Shown one piece after another: positions 12,382 to 22,726 of a DNA stretch of 64,000 nt. Each line of letters begins with the position of its first letter. Position 1 is the first letter of the stretch. Source of the stretch: CAWBYL01 sp963793025 (lineage in GTDB: Bacteria; Actinomycetota; Acidimicrobiia; Acidimicrobiales; Acidimicrobilacustridaceae). Made by a program: the position numbers and the translations under genes. The notes under the pieces were generated by a model. It did no database searches. It saw only the letters and a program-made list of their open reading frames with translations, and was not told the origin of the DNA. The DNA lies in the NCBI GenBank assembly GCA_963793025.1, contig CAWBYL010000006.1, positions 186,001-250,000 of the forward strand, written 5' to 3'.

Positions 12382-12852
12382 CTAGAACGGCACCGACTTG
12401 TCGCGGCGACCGAACAGCCCTCGCAGGCGGGTCGGGGCCGGTGATGGCGAAGGGGCGGGCCGCTGGGGTTCGTCGGCGTCCTCGAAGGTCGGATAGGTCC
12501 CGTCGACGGCGAGGGCGTCGCCGTCCTCGCCGGGGAGGCTCCAATCGATCTCGACCGCCGTCGACCCCTTCTCCGCGAGGTCGGGACGACCCATGTCGAC
12601 GGCCTCCTTCTCCCGCTTGCGCAGCTCCTTCTTCGACACGGCGGGAACCCGGGCCGCGGTCGAGCGCACCCCCGAGCGCCCGAGGGCGCACGGGATGCAG
12701 AACGGTGGCTGGCGCTCACCGAAGGAGTAGATGAGGCACTCACCGCAGAACGGAAGCCCGCAGTGGCGACAGCAGTCGATGGCCGCCTCGAACTGGTGCT
12801 TGACGCACTGCTCGTCGGGAGGGCTCCGTCGATGCTTGCGGGATTGAGCCAT
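12382..12852 (-). CDS. Cys-rich zinc-binding protein, B-box-like
   Basis: The ATG at 12852 gives 156 residues. The first third carries eight Cys/His ligands in a compact pattern (CVKH, CCRHCGLPFCGEC, CIPC), like a B-box zinc finger that in bacteria often precedes membrane or regulatory domains. Here the rest is a charged, Pro-rich, probably disordered tail ending in RGLFGRRDKSVPF. It is divergent from purB. Function not known; homologues of this layout occur as actinobacterial hypothetical proteins. Confidence 0.65.
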   Translation of the reverse strand: MAQSRKHRRSPPDEQCVKHQFEAAIDCCRHCGLPFCGECLIYSFGERQPPFCIPCALGRSGVRSTAARVPAVSKKELRKREKEAVDMGRPDLAEKGSTAVEIDWSLPGEDGDALAVDGTYPTFEDADEPQRPAPSPSPAPTRLRGLFGRRDKSVPF

Positions 12853-12993
12853 GTGGGTGGAAACCGATCGCGGAGAGTCGCCTGACCTCATACTCGTCGG
12901 CCGATCTCGCCTCGTGCTTTACCCTGGCTCCGGTTCGGCCGCCCCTTTCGCCCCCCTCCCGGCGCTCGGCGCCGCCCAATACCAGGAGATCCG

Positions 12994-14423
12994 ATGTCCC
13001 AGACCGTGCCGAACGTCCTCGCCGCCCGCTACGCCAGCGATGACATGAGTCACACGTGGTCTCCCGAACACAAGGTCGTGCTCGAGCGCCAGCTCTGGCT
13101 GGCCGTGCTCGAGGCCCAGGCCGACCTGGGAATCGACGTTCCCGACGGGGTGATCGAGGCCTACCGCTCGGTCGTCGACGACGTCGATCTGGACTCCATC
13201 GACGCCCGGGAACGGATCACCCGCCACGACGTGAAGGCCCGCATCGACGAGTTCTCGGCGTTGGCCGGCCACGAGCAGATCCACAAGGGCATGACCTCGC
13301 GCGACCTCACCGAGAACGTGGAGCAGCTCCAGGTGCGCCAGGCGCTGGTGCTGGTCCGGGGCCGCATGCTGGCGGCGCTCGCCCTGCTCGCCCAGCGGGC
13401 GGCCGAGAACGCCACGCTGGTGATGACGGGCCGCACCCACAACGTGCCCGCCCAGGCCACCACCCTGGGCAAGCGCTTCGCCAACGCCGGCGAGGAGCTG
13501 CTCCAGGCGCTGCACCGCGTCGACGATCTCCTCGCCCGCTACCCGCTGCGGGGCATCAAGGGGCCGGTCGGTACCCAGCAGGACATGCTCGACCTCCTCG
13601 ACGGCGACGTCGACCGGCTCGACGAGCTGGAGCGGCGGGTGGCGGCGCACCTCGGGTTCGAGGCCACGCTGTCGAGCGTGGGTCAGGTGTACCCGCGGTC
13701 GCTCGACCTCGACGTGGTGTCGGCCCTGGTGCAGGCGGCGGCCGGACCGGCGGACCTGGCCACTCACCATCCGCCTGATGGCCGGCCAGGAGCTGGCCAC
13801 CGAGGGCTTCCGGCCCGGGCAGGTGGGCTCCTCGGCCATGCCCCACAAGATGAACAGCCGCAGCTGCGAGCGCATCGGCGGGCTCCTCGTGGTGCTGCGG
13901 GGCCATCTCACGATGGTGGCGGCGCTGGCCGGCGACCAGTGGAACGAGGGCGACGTGAGTTGCTCGGTGGTGCGCCGGGTCGCCCTGCCCGACGCCTTCT
14001 TCGCCCTCGACGGCCTGTTCGAGACCTTCCTCACCGTGCTCGACGACTTCGGCGCGTACCCGGCCGTCATCGAGCGCGAGCTCGACCGCTACCTCCCGTT
14101 CCTCGCCACCACCAAGGTGCTGATGGCCGCGGTGCGCCACGGGGTGGGCCGCGAGCAGGCCCACGAGGCGATCAAGGAGAGCGCCGTGGCCGCCGCCCTG
14201 CGCCTGCGCGAGGACGGCGCCGGAAGGCAACGACCTCATCGAACGGCTGGCCGCCGACGAGCGCCTGGGCCTGGGTCCCGACGAGCTGGCCGGCGTCCTG
14301 GCCGAGCCGCTCGACTTCGTGGGCACCGCACCCGAGCAGGTCACCGCCTTCGTCGCCGCCGTGGAGGCCCTGGTCGCCGCCGATCCCGAGGCCGCTGCGT
14401 ACCGCCCCGGCGACATCCTCTGA
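12994..14423 (+). CDS. purB: Adenylosuccinate lyase PurB (two frameshifts as sequenced)
   Basis: PurB cleaves SAICAR and adenylosuccinate. The ATG at 12994 has AGGAG upstream. The sequence is well conserved but spread over three frames: an extra T at 13764 breaks the expected ATTIRLMAGQELATEG, and an extra G near 14222 breaks LREDGAEGNDLIERL. Removing both gives one protein of about 476 residues containing the signature GSSAMPHKMN and ending YRPGDIL at 14421-14423. Catalytic residues are present on both sides, so assembly error is more likely than decay. Confidence 0.88.
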
Positions 14424-14523
14424 CGGCGCCGGCCGCCGGTGCCGTGGGCCGCCGGGGGTACGGTCCGGACGACACCTGCACGGGCGCCCACCGGGCGCCG
14501 CCGACGCCGCTGGAGATCGACCT

Positions 14524-15405
14524 GTGAGCACCGACGAACTGCCGCACCTGTACTCCGGCAAGGTCCGCGACATCTACGACGCCGGCGATGGCCGCCTGCT
14601 CATGGTGACCTCGGATCGCCTGTCCGCCTTCGACGTGGTGATGGCCGAGCCGATCCCCGACAAGGGCCGGGTGCTCACCGCCATGTCGGCGTTCTGGTTC
14701 GAGCAGCTCGACGGCGTCGTCGGCAACCACCTGCTCTCCACCCGGCTCGACGACCTGCCCGAGGGAGCCCGGCGCCCGGAGTGGGCAGGCCGGGTGATGC
14801 TGTGCACGCAAGGCCGAGATGCTGCCGATCGAGTGCATCGTGCGGGGCTACATCGCGGGGTCGGCGTGGAAGGAGTACCGCGGCGTCGGGCACGATGCAC
14901 GGCGCCGCCCTCCCCGCCGATCTCCTGGAGGCGTCGCCGCTCCCGGAGCCGGTGTTCACCCCGTCGACCAAGGCCGACTCGGGCCACGACGTGAACATCT
15001 CGTTCGACGCCGCCGTCGACCTCATCGGTGCGGAGATGGCCGACCAAGGCCCGCGACGTCTCCCTCGAGCTCTACTCCCGCGGGGCGGCGTGGGCGGCCG
15101 AGCGCGGCATCATCATCGCCGACACCAAGTTCGAGCTCGGCCTGGTCGACGGCGAGCTCGTCCTGGCCGACGAGGTGCTCACCCCCGACTCGTCGCGCTT
15201 CTGGCCGGTCGACGAGTGGATGCCGGGCGCCACGCCCCCGTCGTTCGACAAGCAGCCGGTGCGCGACTTCCTCGAGACGCTCGACTGGGACAAGCAGCCC
15301 CCGCCGCCCCCGCTGCCCGACGAGGTGGTGGCCGCCACCAGCACCCGCTACGTCGAGGCCTACGAGCGCATCACCGGCCGCTCCTTCGCCGCCTGGAACG
15401 GTTGA
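14524..15405 (+). CDS. purC: SAICAR synthetase PurC (three frameshifts as sequenced)
   Basis: PurC joins CAIR and aspartate. The GTG at 14524 starts MSTDELPHLYSGKVRDIYD, the expected N-terminus. Single extra bases at 14806 (A), near 14882 (G) and near 15040 (C) move the reading through all three frames. With them removed the protein is about 293 residues, with IECIVRGYIAGSAWKEY, the ATP-site STKADSGHD and IIIADTKFELG intact, ending SFAAWNG. Three independent insertions in an otherwise conserved gene argue for poor local consensus. A TACGGT at 14459-14464 may be an upstream promoter. Confidence 0.87.
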
Positions 15406-15478
15406 GCGTCGCCCGGTCCGCCTTCCGCCGTGGGCGCGGGCGGTCCGGCGGGGGGTCGGCCTATGGGATGATCGGGCC

Positions 15479-15754
15479 ATGAACTTCTCGGTGCACGTCG
15501 AGGTCCGCCTGCGTCCGGGGATCGCCGATCCGCAGGGGTCCACGATCGAACGGGCGCTGCCCACCCTGGGGTTCGACGGCGTGGAGGGGGTCCGGGTGGG
15601 CAAGAGCATCCGCTTCACCGTGTCCGCGGCCGACGACGAGGGCACCGCCCGGGCCGAGGTCGAGGACCTCTGCCGGCGTTTCCTCACCAATCCGGTGATC
15701 GAGGACGCCGTGGTCGAGCTCGAGGTCCTCGACGCCGCCGGGTCGGCTTCGTGA
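15479..15754 (+). CDS. purS: FGAM synthase subunit PurS
   Basis: PurS is the small bridging subunit that lets PurQ deliver ammonia to PurL. The 91-residue product starts MNFSVHVEVRLRPGIADPQG, has GVRVGKSIRF, and forms the usual beta-alpha-beta fold. It overlaps purQ by four bases (GTGA), so the two are translationally coupled. It is intact. Confidence 0.95.
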   Translation: MNFSVHVEVRLRPGIADPQGSTIERALPTLGFDGVEGVRVGKSIRFTVSAADDEGTARAEVEDLCRRFLTNPVIEDAVVELEVLDAAGSAS

Positions 15755-16408
15755 GCCGCCGGGTCGGCGTCGTCCTGTTTCCCGGCTCGAACTGTGAGCA
15801 GGACATGCTCGAGGCCGTCGCCCTCGTGGGCGGCCAGCCCGAGGTGTTGTGGCACGGCGACGCAACGACCAACGGCGTCGACGCCGTGGTCGTGCCCGGG
15901 GGCTTCGCCCATGGCGACTACCTGCGTCCGGGAGCGATCGCCCGCTTCTCCCCGGTCATGGAGGCCGTGGCCGAGCACGCCGCCGCCGGCGGGCCTGTCG
16001 TCGGGATATGCAACGGCTTCCAGGTGCTCACCGAGGCGGGGTTGTTGCCGGGCGCGCTGCAGAAGAACCGCGGGTTGAAGTTCCTGTGCGCCACGGTGCC
16101 GGTTCGGGTCGAGACGACCGAATCGGCGTTGACCTCCGAGGCCGAGGCGGGCGCCGTCCTGCGGCTGCCGATCAACCATTTCGAGGGTAACTACACGTGT
16201 GACCCGACGCACGCTCGACGAGTTGCGCGACGGCGGGCGGGTGGTGCTGCGCTATGTCGAGAACCCGAACGGATCGATCGACGACATCGCCGGCATCTGC
16301 AACGAGAGCCGCAATGTCGTCGGTCTGATGCCCCATCCCGAGCGGGCGTCGAGCGTGCTGTTGGGCAGCGCTGACGGACTCCCGCTGTTGGCGTCGCTCG
16401 TCGCCTGA
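15751..16408 (+). CDS. purQ: FGAM synthase glutaminase subunit PurQ (one frameshift as sequenced)
   Basis: PurQ is the class I glutamine amidotransferase subunit feeding PurL. It starts at the GTG overlapping purS. Conserved parts are FPGSNCEQD, PGGFAHGDYLRPG, the nucleophile-bearing GICNGFQVL and, after the shift, GLMPHPERA with the catalytic His/Glu. An extra C at 16203-16205 interrupts HFEGNYTCD, after which the frame changes to reach TLDELRDGG and the stop at 16406-16408. Repaired length is about 218 residues. Confidence 0.9.
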
Positions 16409-16439
16409 TCCCGGGCCCGGCGGGCCCGGGCCGGATCAG
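16405..16439. terminator. Large GC inverted repeat between convergent genes
   Basis: CCCGGGCCC and GGGCCCGGG arms with a 3-base loop are flanked by outer CTGATCC/GGATCAG arms. The repeat covers the stop codons of both purQ and the convergent small gene. It could terminate transcription from both sides, although no T-tract follows. Confidence 0.5.
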
Positions 16440-16856
16440 CTCTTGGCCCGGCTGATGCCGGCGGCCTTCAGGGTGGCGGCGGACACGCCGGCCTCGCGCC
16501 ACGCCTCGTACGAGATGCCCTTGCGCTCGGCGTAGGGCTTGGCCACGGACACGAACTCGCTCTCCAGGCCCGACATGTCCACGTTGTCGTCCATGCCCGC
16601 CAGTTCGGCCTGGAGGTCGATGCGGCGCTGGACGAGTTCGAGGCGGCGGAGGGGATCGGCAGAGGTCAGTTCGTCTTCGGTCCGGGCCAGGTCACGCTGC
16701 ACCGATTCGCTGGTGCGCTTACGGCCCCGTCGTGGCTTGTTCGAGCTCCAGTGCTTCGAGGTACCGGCGCACCGCCCTTCCCTGGTTTCGACCCTCGGCC
16801 AGAGCAGCCTTGTGCTCGTCGGTCATGCCGCTCTTGGTGCTCTTTGACGTTGCCAT
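16436..16856 (-). CDS. Small conserved actinobacterial protein (one frameshift as sequenced)
   Basis: Two adjacent reading frames make one gene of about 139 residues. The N-terminal part (MATSKSTKSGMTDEHKAALA, then EGRNQGRAVRRYLEALE) joins, after one extra base near 16742, to NKPRRGRKRT and a coiled-coil part ending KGISYEAWREAGVSAATLKA. This whole layout is recognisable from conserved hypothetical proteins of actinobacteria, with a basic centre that could bind nucleic acid. Function unknown. It sits between purQ and purL on the opposite strand, splitting the purSQL unit. Confidence 0.7.
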
Positions 16857-17028
16857 GCTCATCATGTCAGCACACTGTGAGCCACATTCACAATCGCGGG
16901 ATACCTCATATGGAGAGAACTGAGGCCCGATCATTTGGTCCATATCGAGCATCGCCCTTTCTCATCCTCGGGCCCTCGGCGTGGTCGCGGTGTGGTTCGC
17001 GCCGGAAATGCAGGTTGGTGCCAAGCGG

Positions 17029-17034
17029 TAGCGT
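17029..17034 (+). promoter_or_regulatory. -10 box of a leaderless purL transcript
   Basis: TAGCGT lies 7 bases before the purL ATG at 17042. It gives purL its own promoter, separate from purS-purQ, from which it is divided by an opposing gene. Confidence 0.5.
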
Positions 17035-17041
17035 CAGGGAG

Positions 17042-19286
17042 ATGGAGGATGGCATCCACCGATCACTGGGCCTCACCGACGACGAGTTCGGGGCCATCAA
17101 CCGGCATCCTCGGGCGAGAGCCGAACCACCTCGAGCTGGCCATGTACGCGGTGATGTGGTCGGAGCACTGCTCCTACAAGTCCTCGCGGGTGCACCTCGG
17201 CCGCCTGCCCACCGAGGCGCCGTGGGTGCTCGTGGGGCCCGGCGAGAACGCCGGCGTCGTCGACGTGGGCGACGGCATCGCCGCCGCCATCCGCATCGAG
17301 AGCCACAACCACCCGTCGGCCATCGAGCCCTACCAGGGGGCGGCCACCGGCGTGGGCGGCATCCTGCGCGACATCTTCACCATGGGCGCTCGGCCCATCG
17401 CCCTCATGGACCCGCTGCGGTTCGGGCCCCTCGACGACCCCCGGAGCCGGTGGATCGCCGAGGGCGTGGTGAGCGGGGTGTCGGGTTACGGCAACTCTGT
17501 CGGTGTGCCCACCGTCGGCGGCGAGACCGTCTTCGACGAGACCTACAAGGGCAACCCCCTGGTGAACGTGCTGTGCCTCGGTCTGCTGCCCACCGACCGT
17601 CTGGTGCTGGGGCAGGCCACCGGCGTGGGCAACCTGGCCGTGCTCCTCGGCTCGACGACCGGTCGAGACGGCATCGGCGGGGTGAGCGTCCTCGCTTCGG
17701 CCGGCTTCTCCGACGAGGAGTCCGACGCCGAGAAGCGTCCGAGCGTCCAGGTCGGCGACCCCTTCGAGGAGAAGCGCCTCATCGAGGCGTGCCTCGAGCT
17801 GCTCGACGCCAAGCTGGTGGTCGGCATCCAGGACCTCGGCGGCGCCGGTCTGGCCTGCGCCACCAGCGAGACGGCCAGCCGGGGCGGCATGGGCATGGAC
17901 GTCGACGTCACCATGATCCCCCGCCGAGAGCAGGGCATGGAGCCGTTCGAGGTCATGACCTCCGAGAGCCAGGAGCGGATGCTCGCCATCGTCGAGCCCG
18001 AGGACCTCGACCGCGTGCTGGCGATCTGCGAACGCTGGGAGGTCCGCTCGACGGTCATCGGCCGGGTCACCCCCGGGCCCGCCACCGGCGACGCCGACGG
18101 TGGTCGCCTGCGCATCCTCGACGGCTGGGACGGCGACGTGCTCTGCGACATCCCCGCCGCCTCCCTCCACGAGGACGCACCCCTGTACCGCCGTCCGTGC
18201 GTGGCCCCGTCGTCGTTCGACGAGTCGACGCGGGTGTCGGCGGTGGACAGCGGCCCCGAAGCGGAGAGCGTCGATGCCGGCGCCGAGCTGCTCGAGCTGT
18301 TGGGCGACACCCGGTGGGTCTGGTCGCAATACGACCATCAGCTCTTCCTGAACACGGTCGAGGGTCCCGGTGGCGACGCCGCCGTGCTGCGCCTGAAGCA
18401 CCCCGCGACCGGTGTCGACACCGGCCGGGGACTCGCCCTCACCACCGACGGCAACCATCGCTGGTGTGCCGTCGACCCGCGGCAGGGCACCGCCCTCACC
18501 GTGGCCGAGTCGCTCATGAACCTGGCGTGCGTGGGCGCCCGCCCGCTGGCCGTCGTCAACTGCCTGAACTTCGGCAACCCCGAGCACCCCGAGGTCATGT
18601 GGCAGCTCTCGGAGGCCATCGACGGCATGGCCGCCGCCTGCCGGGCCTTCGACGTCCCCGTCATCGGCGGCAACGTGAGCCTCTACAACGAGTCGTTCGG
18701 GGCCGACATCGACCCCACCCCGGTGGTGGGCATGCTCGGCCTGGTCGACGCCCTCGACCGTCGCCCGCCCGGTGTCGGGCTGGTCGATGGCGGCCGGCTG
18801 ATGCTCATCGGCGTGACCCAGGCCGAGACCTCCGGATCGCGGTGGGCTCGGGCCCAGGGCCAGCGCGGCGGTCAGCTCCCCGGCCTCGACACCGCCCATC
18901 ACCTCGCGGTCGCCGACGTCGTCCGCCGCCTGGTCGCCGGCGGTCTGCTGGCCGGGGCCCACGACGTCTCCGGTGGTGGTCTCGGCCTGGCTCTGGCCGA
19001 GATGGCGGTGCGCTCGGGCCTCGGCGTCACCGTGGCCCGTGTGCCCGACGCGAAGGAGCTCTTCTCCGAGAGCCCGTCGCGCGTCGTGGTGTGCGTGGCC
19101 CCTGATCTGGTGACCGCGGTGGAGAACGCCTGCGCCGACGCCGGGGTGCCGGTGAGTCGCATCGGGGTGGCCGGCGGCGCCCGCATCTCGGTCAAGGGAT
19201 TGCTCGACGTGGCCCTCGCCGACGCTCTCGCCGCCTGGAACGACCGACTGCCTGTCGCCCTCGGCGCGGGCACCGCGCAGGACTGA
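17042..19286 (+). CDS. purL: FGAM synthase PurL (one frameshift as sequenced)
   Basis: PurL is the large ATP-dependent subunit of the PurSQL complex. The first 19 residues (MEDGIHRSLGLTDDEFGAI) read in one frame; an extra A at 17099-17100 shifts to the frame carrying TGILGREPNHLELAMYAVMW and everything after. With the repair the protein is about 748 residues, normal for the PurSQ-dependent short form. The ATP/FGAR site SHNHPSAIEPYQGAATGVGG, DLGGAGLACATSE and two AIRS-like halves are intact. The start is supported by the -10 box just upstream. Confidence 0.93.
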
Positions 19287-19326
19287 AGTCACCGTTGGGT
19301 CGGCACGGCCAGCCGGGTCGCACGGG

Positions 19327-19332
19327 TAGCAT
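19327..19332 (+). promoter_or_regulatory. -10 box of a leaderless purF transcript
   Basis: TAGCAT lies 6 bases before the GTG at 19339, with no ribosome site between. This supports the GTG as the purF start and an independent purF-purM promoter. Confidence 0.55.
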
Positions 19333-19338
19333 GGCGGA

Positions 19339-20946
19339 GTGATCGAGCCGGGCCCGAGCGGGAACGACGACCCCTCACTCGCCGGCGCCGCTGTGGCCGA
19401 TGCGGGCGCCGACGACGACACCCCGAAAGAGGCGTGTGGCGTCTTCGGGGTGTTCGCCCCGGAACAGCCGGTGTCGCACCTGACCTATCTCGGGCTGTAC
19501 GCCCTGCAGCACCGAGGTCAGGAATCGGCGGGCATGGCGGTCAGCGACGGCCAGAACGTGACCGTCGTGAAGGACATGGGCCTGGTGTCCAACGCCTTCG
19601 ACGACCGCACCCTGGCCGCTCTCACCGGGCACCTCGCCATCGGCCACACCCGGTACTCCACGACGGGATCGAGCACCTGGCGCAACGCCCAGCCGGTGTA
19701 CCGCGACGTCGGCGCCCACACCGTGGCCCTGGCCCACAACGGCAACCTCGTCAACACCGAGGAGCTGGCCGACGACGCCGGGATGCTCCCCGGGACGTTC
19801 ACCTCCGACAGCGACGTCATGACCGAGCTGATCAGCCGGGAGCTGGGCAAGAGCCCCGAGGAGAGCCACGACCGCCGGGCCCTCGAGCGGGCCATGCTCG
19901 AGGTGCTGCCCCGGCTCAAGGGCGCGTTCTCGGTGGTGGCCATGGACGAGGGCCACGTCATCGGCGTGCGCGACCCCAACGGCTTCCGCCCGCTGTGCCT
20001 GGGCAAGCTCCCCCACGGCTGGGTCCTCGCCTCGGAGAGCCCGGCCCTCGACGTGGTGGGTGCTCACCTGGTGCGCGAGCTCGAGCCCGGCGAGATGATC
20101 GTCATCGACGCCAGCGGGTACCGGTCGGTGCGGGCCTTCGACACCGACCGCGTCGAGCCCACCCTCTGCCTGTTCGAGTTCGTGTACTTCGCCCGACCCG
20201 ACACCCGCCTCTACGGCCAGAGCGTCCACCAGGCCCGGGTGCGCATGGGGGAGCGGTTGGCCGAACAGGCGCCGGCCGACGCCGACCTCGTCATGGGCGT
20301 GCCCGAGTCGGGTCTCCCGGCGGCCGAGGGCTTCGCTCGCCGCAGTGGCCTTCCCTACGCCCAGGGGCTGGTGAAGAACCGCTACATCGGGCGGACCTTC
20401 ATCGCCCCCAACCAGGAGATGCGGGCCCTCGGTGTGCGCATGAAGCTCAACCCGCTGCGCGACACCATCGCCGGCAACCGGCTCCTCGTCGTCGACGACT
20501 CGATCGTCCGGGGCACCACCACGAGGGCCATGGTCTCGATGCTGCGGGAGGCGGGGGCCACCGAGGTCCACATGCGCATCTCGTCGCCGCCCTACAAGTG
20601 GCCCTGCTTCTACGGCATGGACACGGGGAGCCGGGGCGAGCTGTTGGCCGCCAACATGAGCGTCGACGAGATCCGTGAGTACCTCAACGTCGACTCGCTG
20701 GCCTACCTCACCCTCGATCGGCTGCTCGACGCCACCGGCGCCGTGGGCGCCGGCTTCTGCGACGCCTGCCTCACCGGCCAGTACCCGGTCGAGGTTCCGG
20801 TGACGCTCGGCAAGGACGTCCTCGAGGGCCCGTCGACGCCGCCGCGTGAGGACTCACGCTTCGTCGGCCTCCTCGACGGTCAGGCCCAGCTGCCGGTCAT
20901 GGACGCGCTGAACGCCGGCGGTTCGATCGACCTCACCGATGGCTGA
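19339..20946 (+). CDS. purF: Amidophosphoribosyltransferase PurF
   Basis: PurF catalyses the committed step of purine synthesis, PRPP plus glutamine to phosphoribosylamine. The 535-residue protein has a 32-residue leader before the catalytic Cys33 (KEACGVFGVF), so maturation probably removes the leader. The class II glutaminase domain has THTRYSTTG-like GHTRYSTTG and NGNL; the PRPP loop is VVDDSIVRGTT. Cysteines near the C-terminus (FCDACLTG) fit the Fe-S type. The stop overlaps purM by eight bases. Intact. Confidence 0.96.
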   Translation: MIEPGPSGNDDPSLAGAAVADAGADDDTPKEACGVFGVFAPEQPVSHLTYLGLYALQHRGQESAGMAVSDGQNVTVVKDMGLVSNAFDDRTLAALTGHLAIGHTRYSTTGSSTWRNAQPVYRDVGAHTVALAHNGNLVNTEELADDAGMLPGTFTSDSDVMTELISRELGKSPEESHDRRALERAMLEVLPRLKGAFSVVAMDEGHVIGVRDPNGFRPLCLGKLPHGWVLASESPALDVVGAHLVRELEPGEMIVIDASGYRSVRAFDTDRVEPTLCLFEFVYFARPDTRLYGQSVHQARVRMGERLAEQAPADADLVMGVPESGLPAAEGFARRSGLPYAQGLVKNRYIGRTFIAPNQEMRALGVRMKLNPLRDTIAGNRLLVVDDSIVRGTTTRAMVSMLREAGATEVHMRISSPPYKWPCFYGMDTGSRGELLAANMSVDEIREYLNVDSLAYLTLDRLLDATGAVGAGFCDACLTGQYPVEVPVTLGKDVLEGPSTPPREDSRFVGLLDGQAQLPVMDALNAGGSIDLTDG

Positions 20947-22000
20947 CGGCGACGCCACCACCGGACCGGCGGGCGAGACCTATGCCGGGGCCGGGGTCAG
21001 CATCGACGCCGGGGAGCTGGCCGTCAGCCGCATCAAGGACAAGGTGCGCTCCACCTTCCGGCCCGAGGTCATCGGTGAGATCGGCGGGTTCGGTGGGCTG
21101 TTCGCCCTCGACCCCACCCGGTACCGCCAGCCCGTGCTGGTGTCGTCCACCGACGGCGTGGGCACCAAGGCGCTCATCGCCCAGGCCGCCGGCGCCTTCA
21201 CCACCATCGGCGTCGATCTGGTGGCCATGTGCGTCGACGACCTGGTGTGCCAGGGCGCGGAGCCGCTGTTCTTCCTGGACTACATCGCGGTGGGCCGCCT
21301 CGACCCCGACCACATCGAGCAGCTCGTCGAGGGTGTGGCCGAGGGCTGCCGTCAGGCCGGGTGCGCGCTGATCGGCGGGGAGATGGCCGAGCATCCCGGG
21401 GCCATGGAGCCGGGCGAGTTCGACCTGGTGGGGTTCGCCGTCGGTGTGGCCGAGCGCGACGAGCTGATCACCGGCGCCACCGTCGAGGTCGGCGACGTGT
21501 TGATCGGTCTCCCGTCGCCCAACCTGCGCTCCAACGGGTACTCGCTGGCCCGTCGCGTCCTGCTCGAGCGGGCCGGCCTGCCGCTCGACGGGCCCGCCTT
21601 CGACGGGGCCCACCACTCGCTGGCCGAGGAGCTGCTGGCCCCGTCGGTGATCTACTCGCCGGCCATCGGTGCGCTGCGGCGGTCGGTCGACCTGCGGGCG
21701 GTGGCCCACATCACCGGCGGCGGCATCCCCGGCAACCTCAACCGGGTGCTGCCGGAGGGCACGGCGGCCGAGGTGGAGCGCCGGTCGTGGGAGGTTCCCC
21801 GGATCTTCTCCGAGATCCAGCGCCTCGGTGACGTCGCCCCCGAGGAGATGGACAAGGTGTTCAACATGGGCCTGGGGATGATCGTGGTGGTGCCCGCGTC
21901 CGACGCCTTCAAGGCACTCGACGTCCTGCGCACCCGGGGCCACCGCGCCGTCGAGGTCGGCCACGTGGTGGCCGGCACCGGCACCGTCACCCTCGTCTGA
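20939..22000 (+). CDS. purM: AIR synthetase PurM
   Basis: PurM cyclises FGAM to AIR with ATP. The 353-residue product has AGVSIDAGE, STDGVGTKALIA, GGEMAEHPG and ITGGGIPGNLNRVLP, the expected motifs, and normal length. The ATG at 20939 overlaps the purF stop by eight bases, so translation is coupled. Intact. Confidence 0.96.
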   Translation: MADGDATTGPAGETYAGAGVSIDAGELAVSRIKDKVRSTFRPEVIGEIGGFGGLFALDPTRYRQPVLVSSTDGVGTKALIAQAAGAFTTIGVDLVAMCVDDLVCQGAEPLFFLDYIAVGRLDPDHIEQLVEGVAEGCRQAGCALIGGEMAEHPGAMEPGEFDLVGFAVGVAERDELITGATVEVGDVLIGLPSPNLRSNGYSLARRVLLERAGLPLDGPAFDGAHHSLAEELLAPSVIYSPAIGALRRSVDLRAVAHITGGGIPGNLNRVLPEGTAAEVERRSWEVPRIFSEIQRLGDVAPEEMDKVFNMGLGMIVVVPASDAFKALDVLRTRGHRAVEVGHVVAGTGTVTLV

Positions 22001-22073
22001 CCCGCCCCCACCGCACCGCGCGTTGGTGGTTCACCTGGTGTCGGTGGGCTCACGGGGGGAGCCAGCGGGGAGG

Positions 22074-22079
22074 TAGGTT
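22074..22079 (+). promoter_or_regulatory. -10 box of a leaderless pyrE transcript
   Basis: TAGGTT lies 7 bases before the GTG at 22087. It supports this start and a separate pyrE promoter after purM. Confidence 0.5.
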
Positions 22080-22086
22080 CGGCGCG

Positions 22087-22647
22087 GTGAGCGCACCTGG
22101 GGCCAAACAGCAGCTGATCGACCACCTGCTGGCCCACTCGGTCCGCACCGGGGACTTCACGCTGAAGTCCGGTCGCAGGAGCACGTGGTTCATCGACTCG
22201 AAGCAGACGGCGTGTCGGCCCGAGGGGATCCTGCTGGTCGCCGACGTCGCCCTCGACGTCATCCCCCCCGACGCCACCGCCATCGGGGGACTGACCGTCG
22301 GCGCCGACCCGGTCGCCTACGGCGTCGCCGCCGTGGCCGCCACCCGGGGCCGCGACCTGCGCTCGTTCACCATCCGCAAGGAGGCCAAGGACCACGGGGT
22401 CGCCGGGCGCCTGGCCGGTGCGCTGGAACCGGGGGACAAGGTGGTGATCACCGAGGACACCGTCACGCGGGGAACGTCGTCGATGGAGGCGCTGCGTGTG
22501 GCTCGCGAGCTGGGCGCCGAGCCCGTCATGGTGATGGTCCTCGTCGACCGCGGTGGCACCTGTGAGGCCATGGCCGCGGCCGAAGGAGTGGCCTTCCGGG
22601 CCCTGGTGACCGCCCCCGAGCTGGGGTTCGACTTCGAAGGGGCCTGA
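22087..22647 (+). CDS. pyrE: Orotate phosphoribosyltransferase PyrE
   Basis: PyrE makes OMP from orotate and PRPP in pyrimidine synthesis. The 186-residue protein has FTLKSGRRSTWFIDSK at the N-terminus, IGGLTVGADPVAYG, the IRKEAKDHG loop and the PRPP motif VVITEDTVTRGTSS. Length is normal. It follows the purine genes but appears to have its own promoter. Confidence 0.93.
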   Translation: MSAPGAKQQLIDHLLAHSVRTGDFTLKSGRRSTWFIDSKQTACRPEGILLVADVALDVIPPDATAIGGLTVGADPVAYGVAAVAATRGRDLRSFTIRKEAKDHGVAGRLAGALEPGDKVVITEDTVTRGTSSMEALRVARELGAEPVMVMVLVDRGGTCEAMAAAEGVAFRALVTAPELGFDFEGA

Positions 22648-22726
22648 GCCTCCGATGGCGTGAGTGTCACCGCCGGCTGAACGGACTGTGAGTGCGTCCG
22701 GAACGAGCGGTACCGTTTGCGTTCCT

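Noticed and set aside
10486..17100. Programmed ribosomal frameshifting as explanation for the purine gene shifts
   Set aside because: No slippery heptamers or shared downstream structures are seen; shifts vary in base and direction and occur several times per gene.
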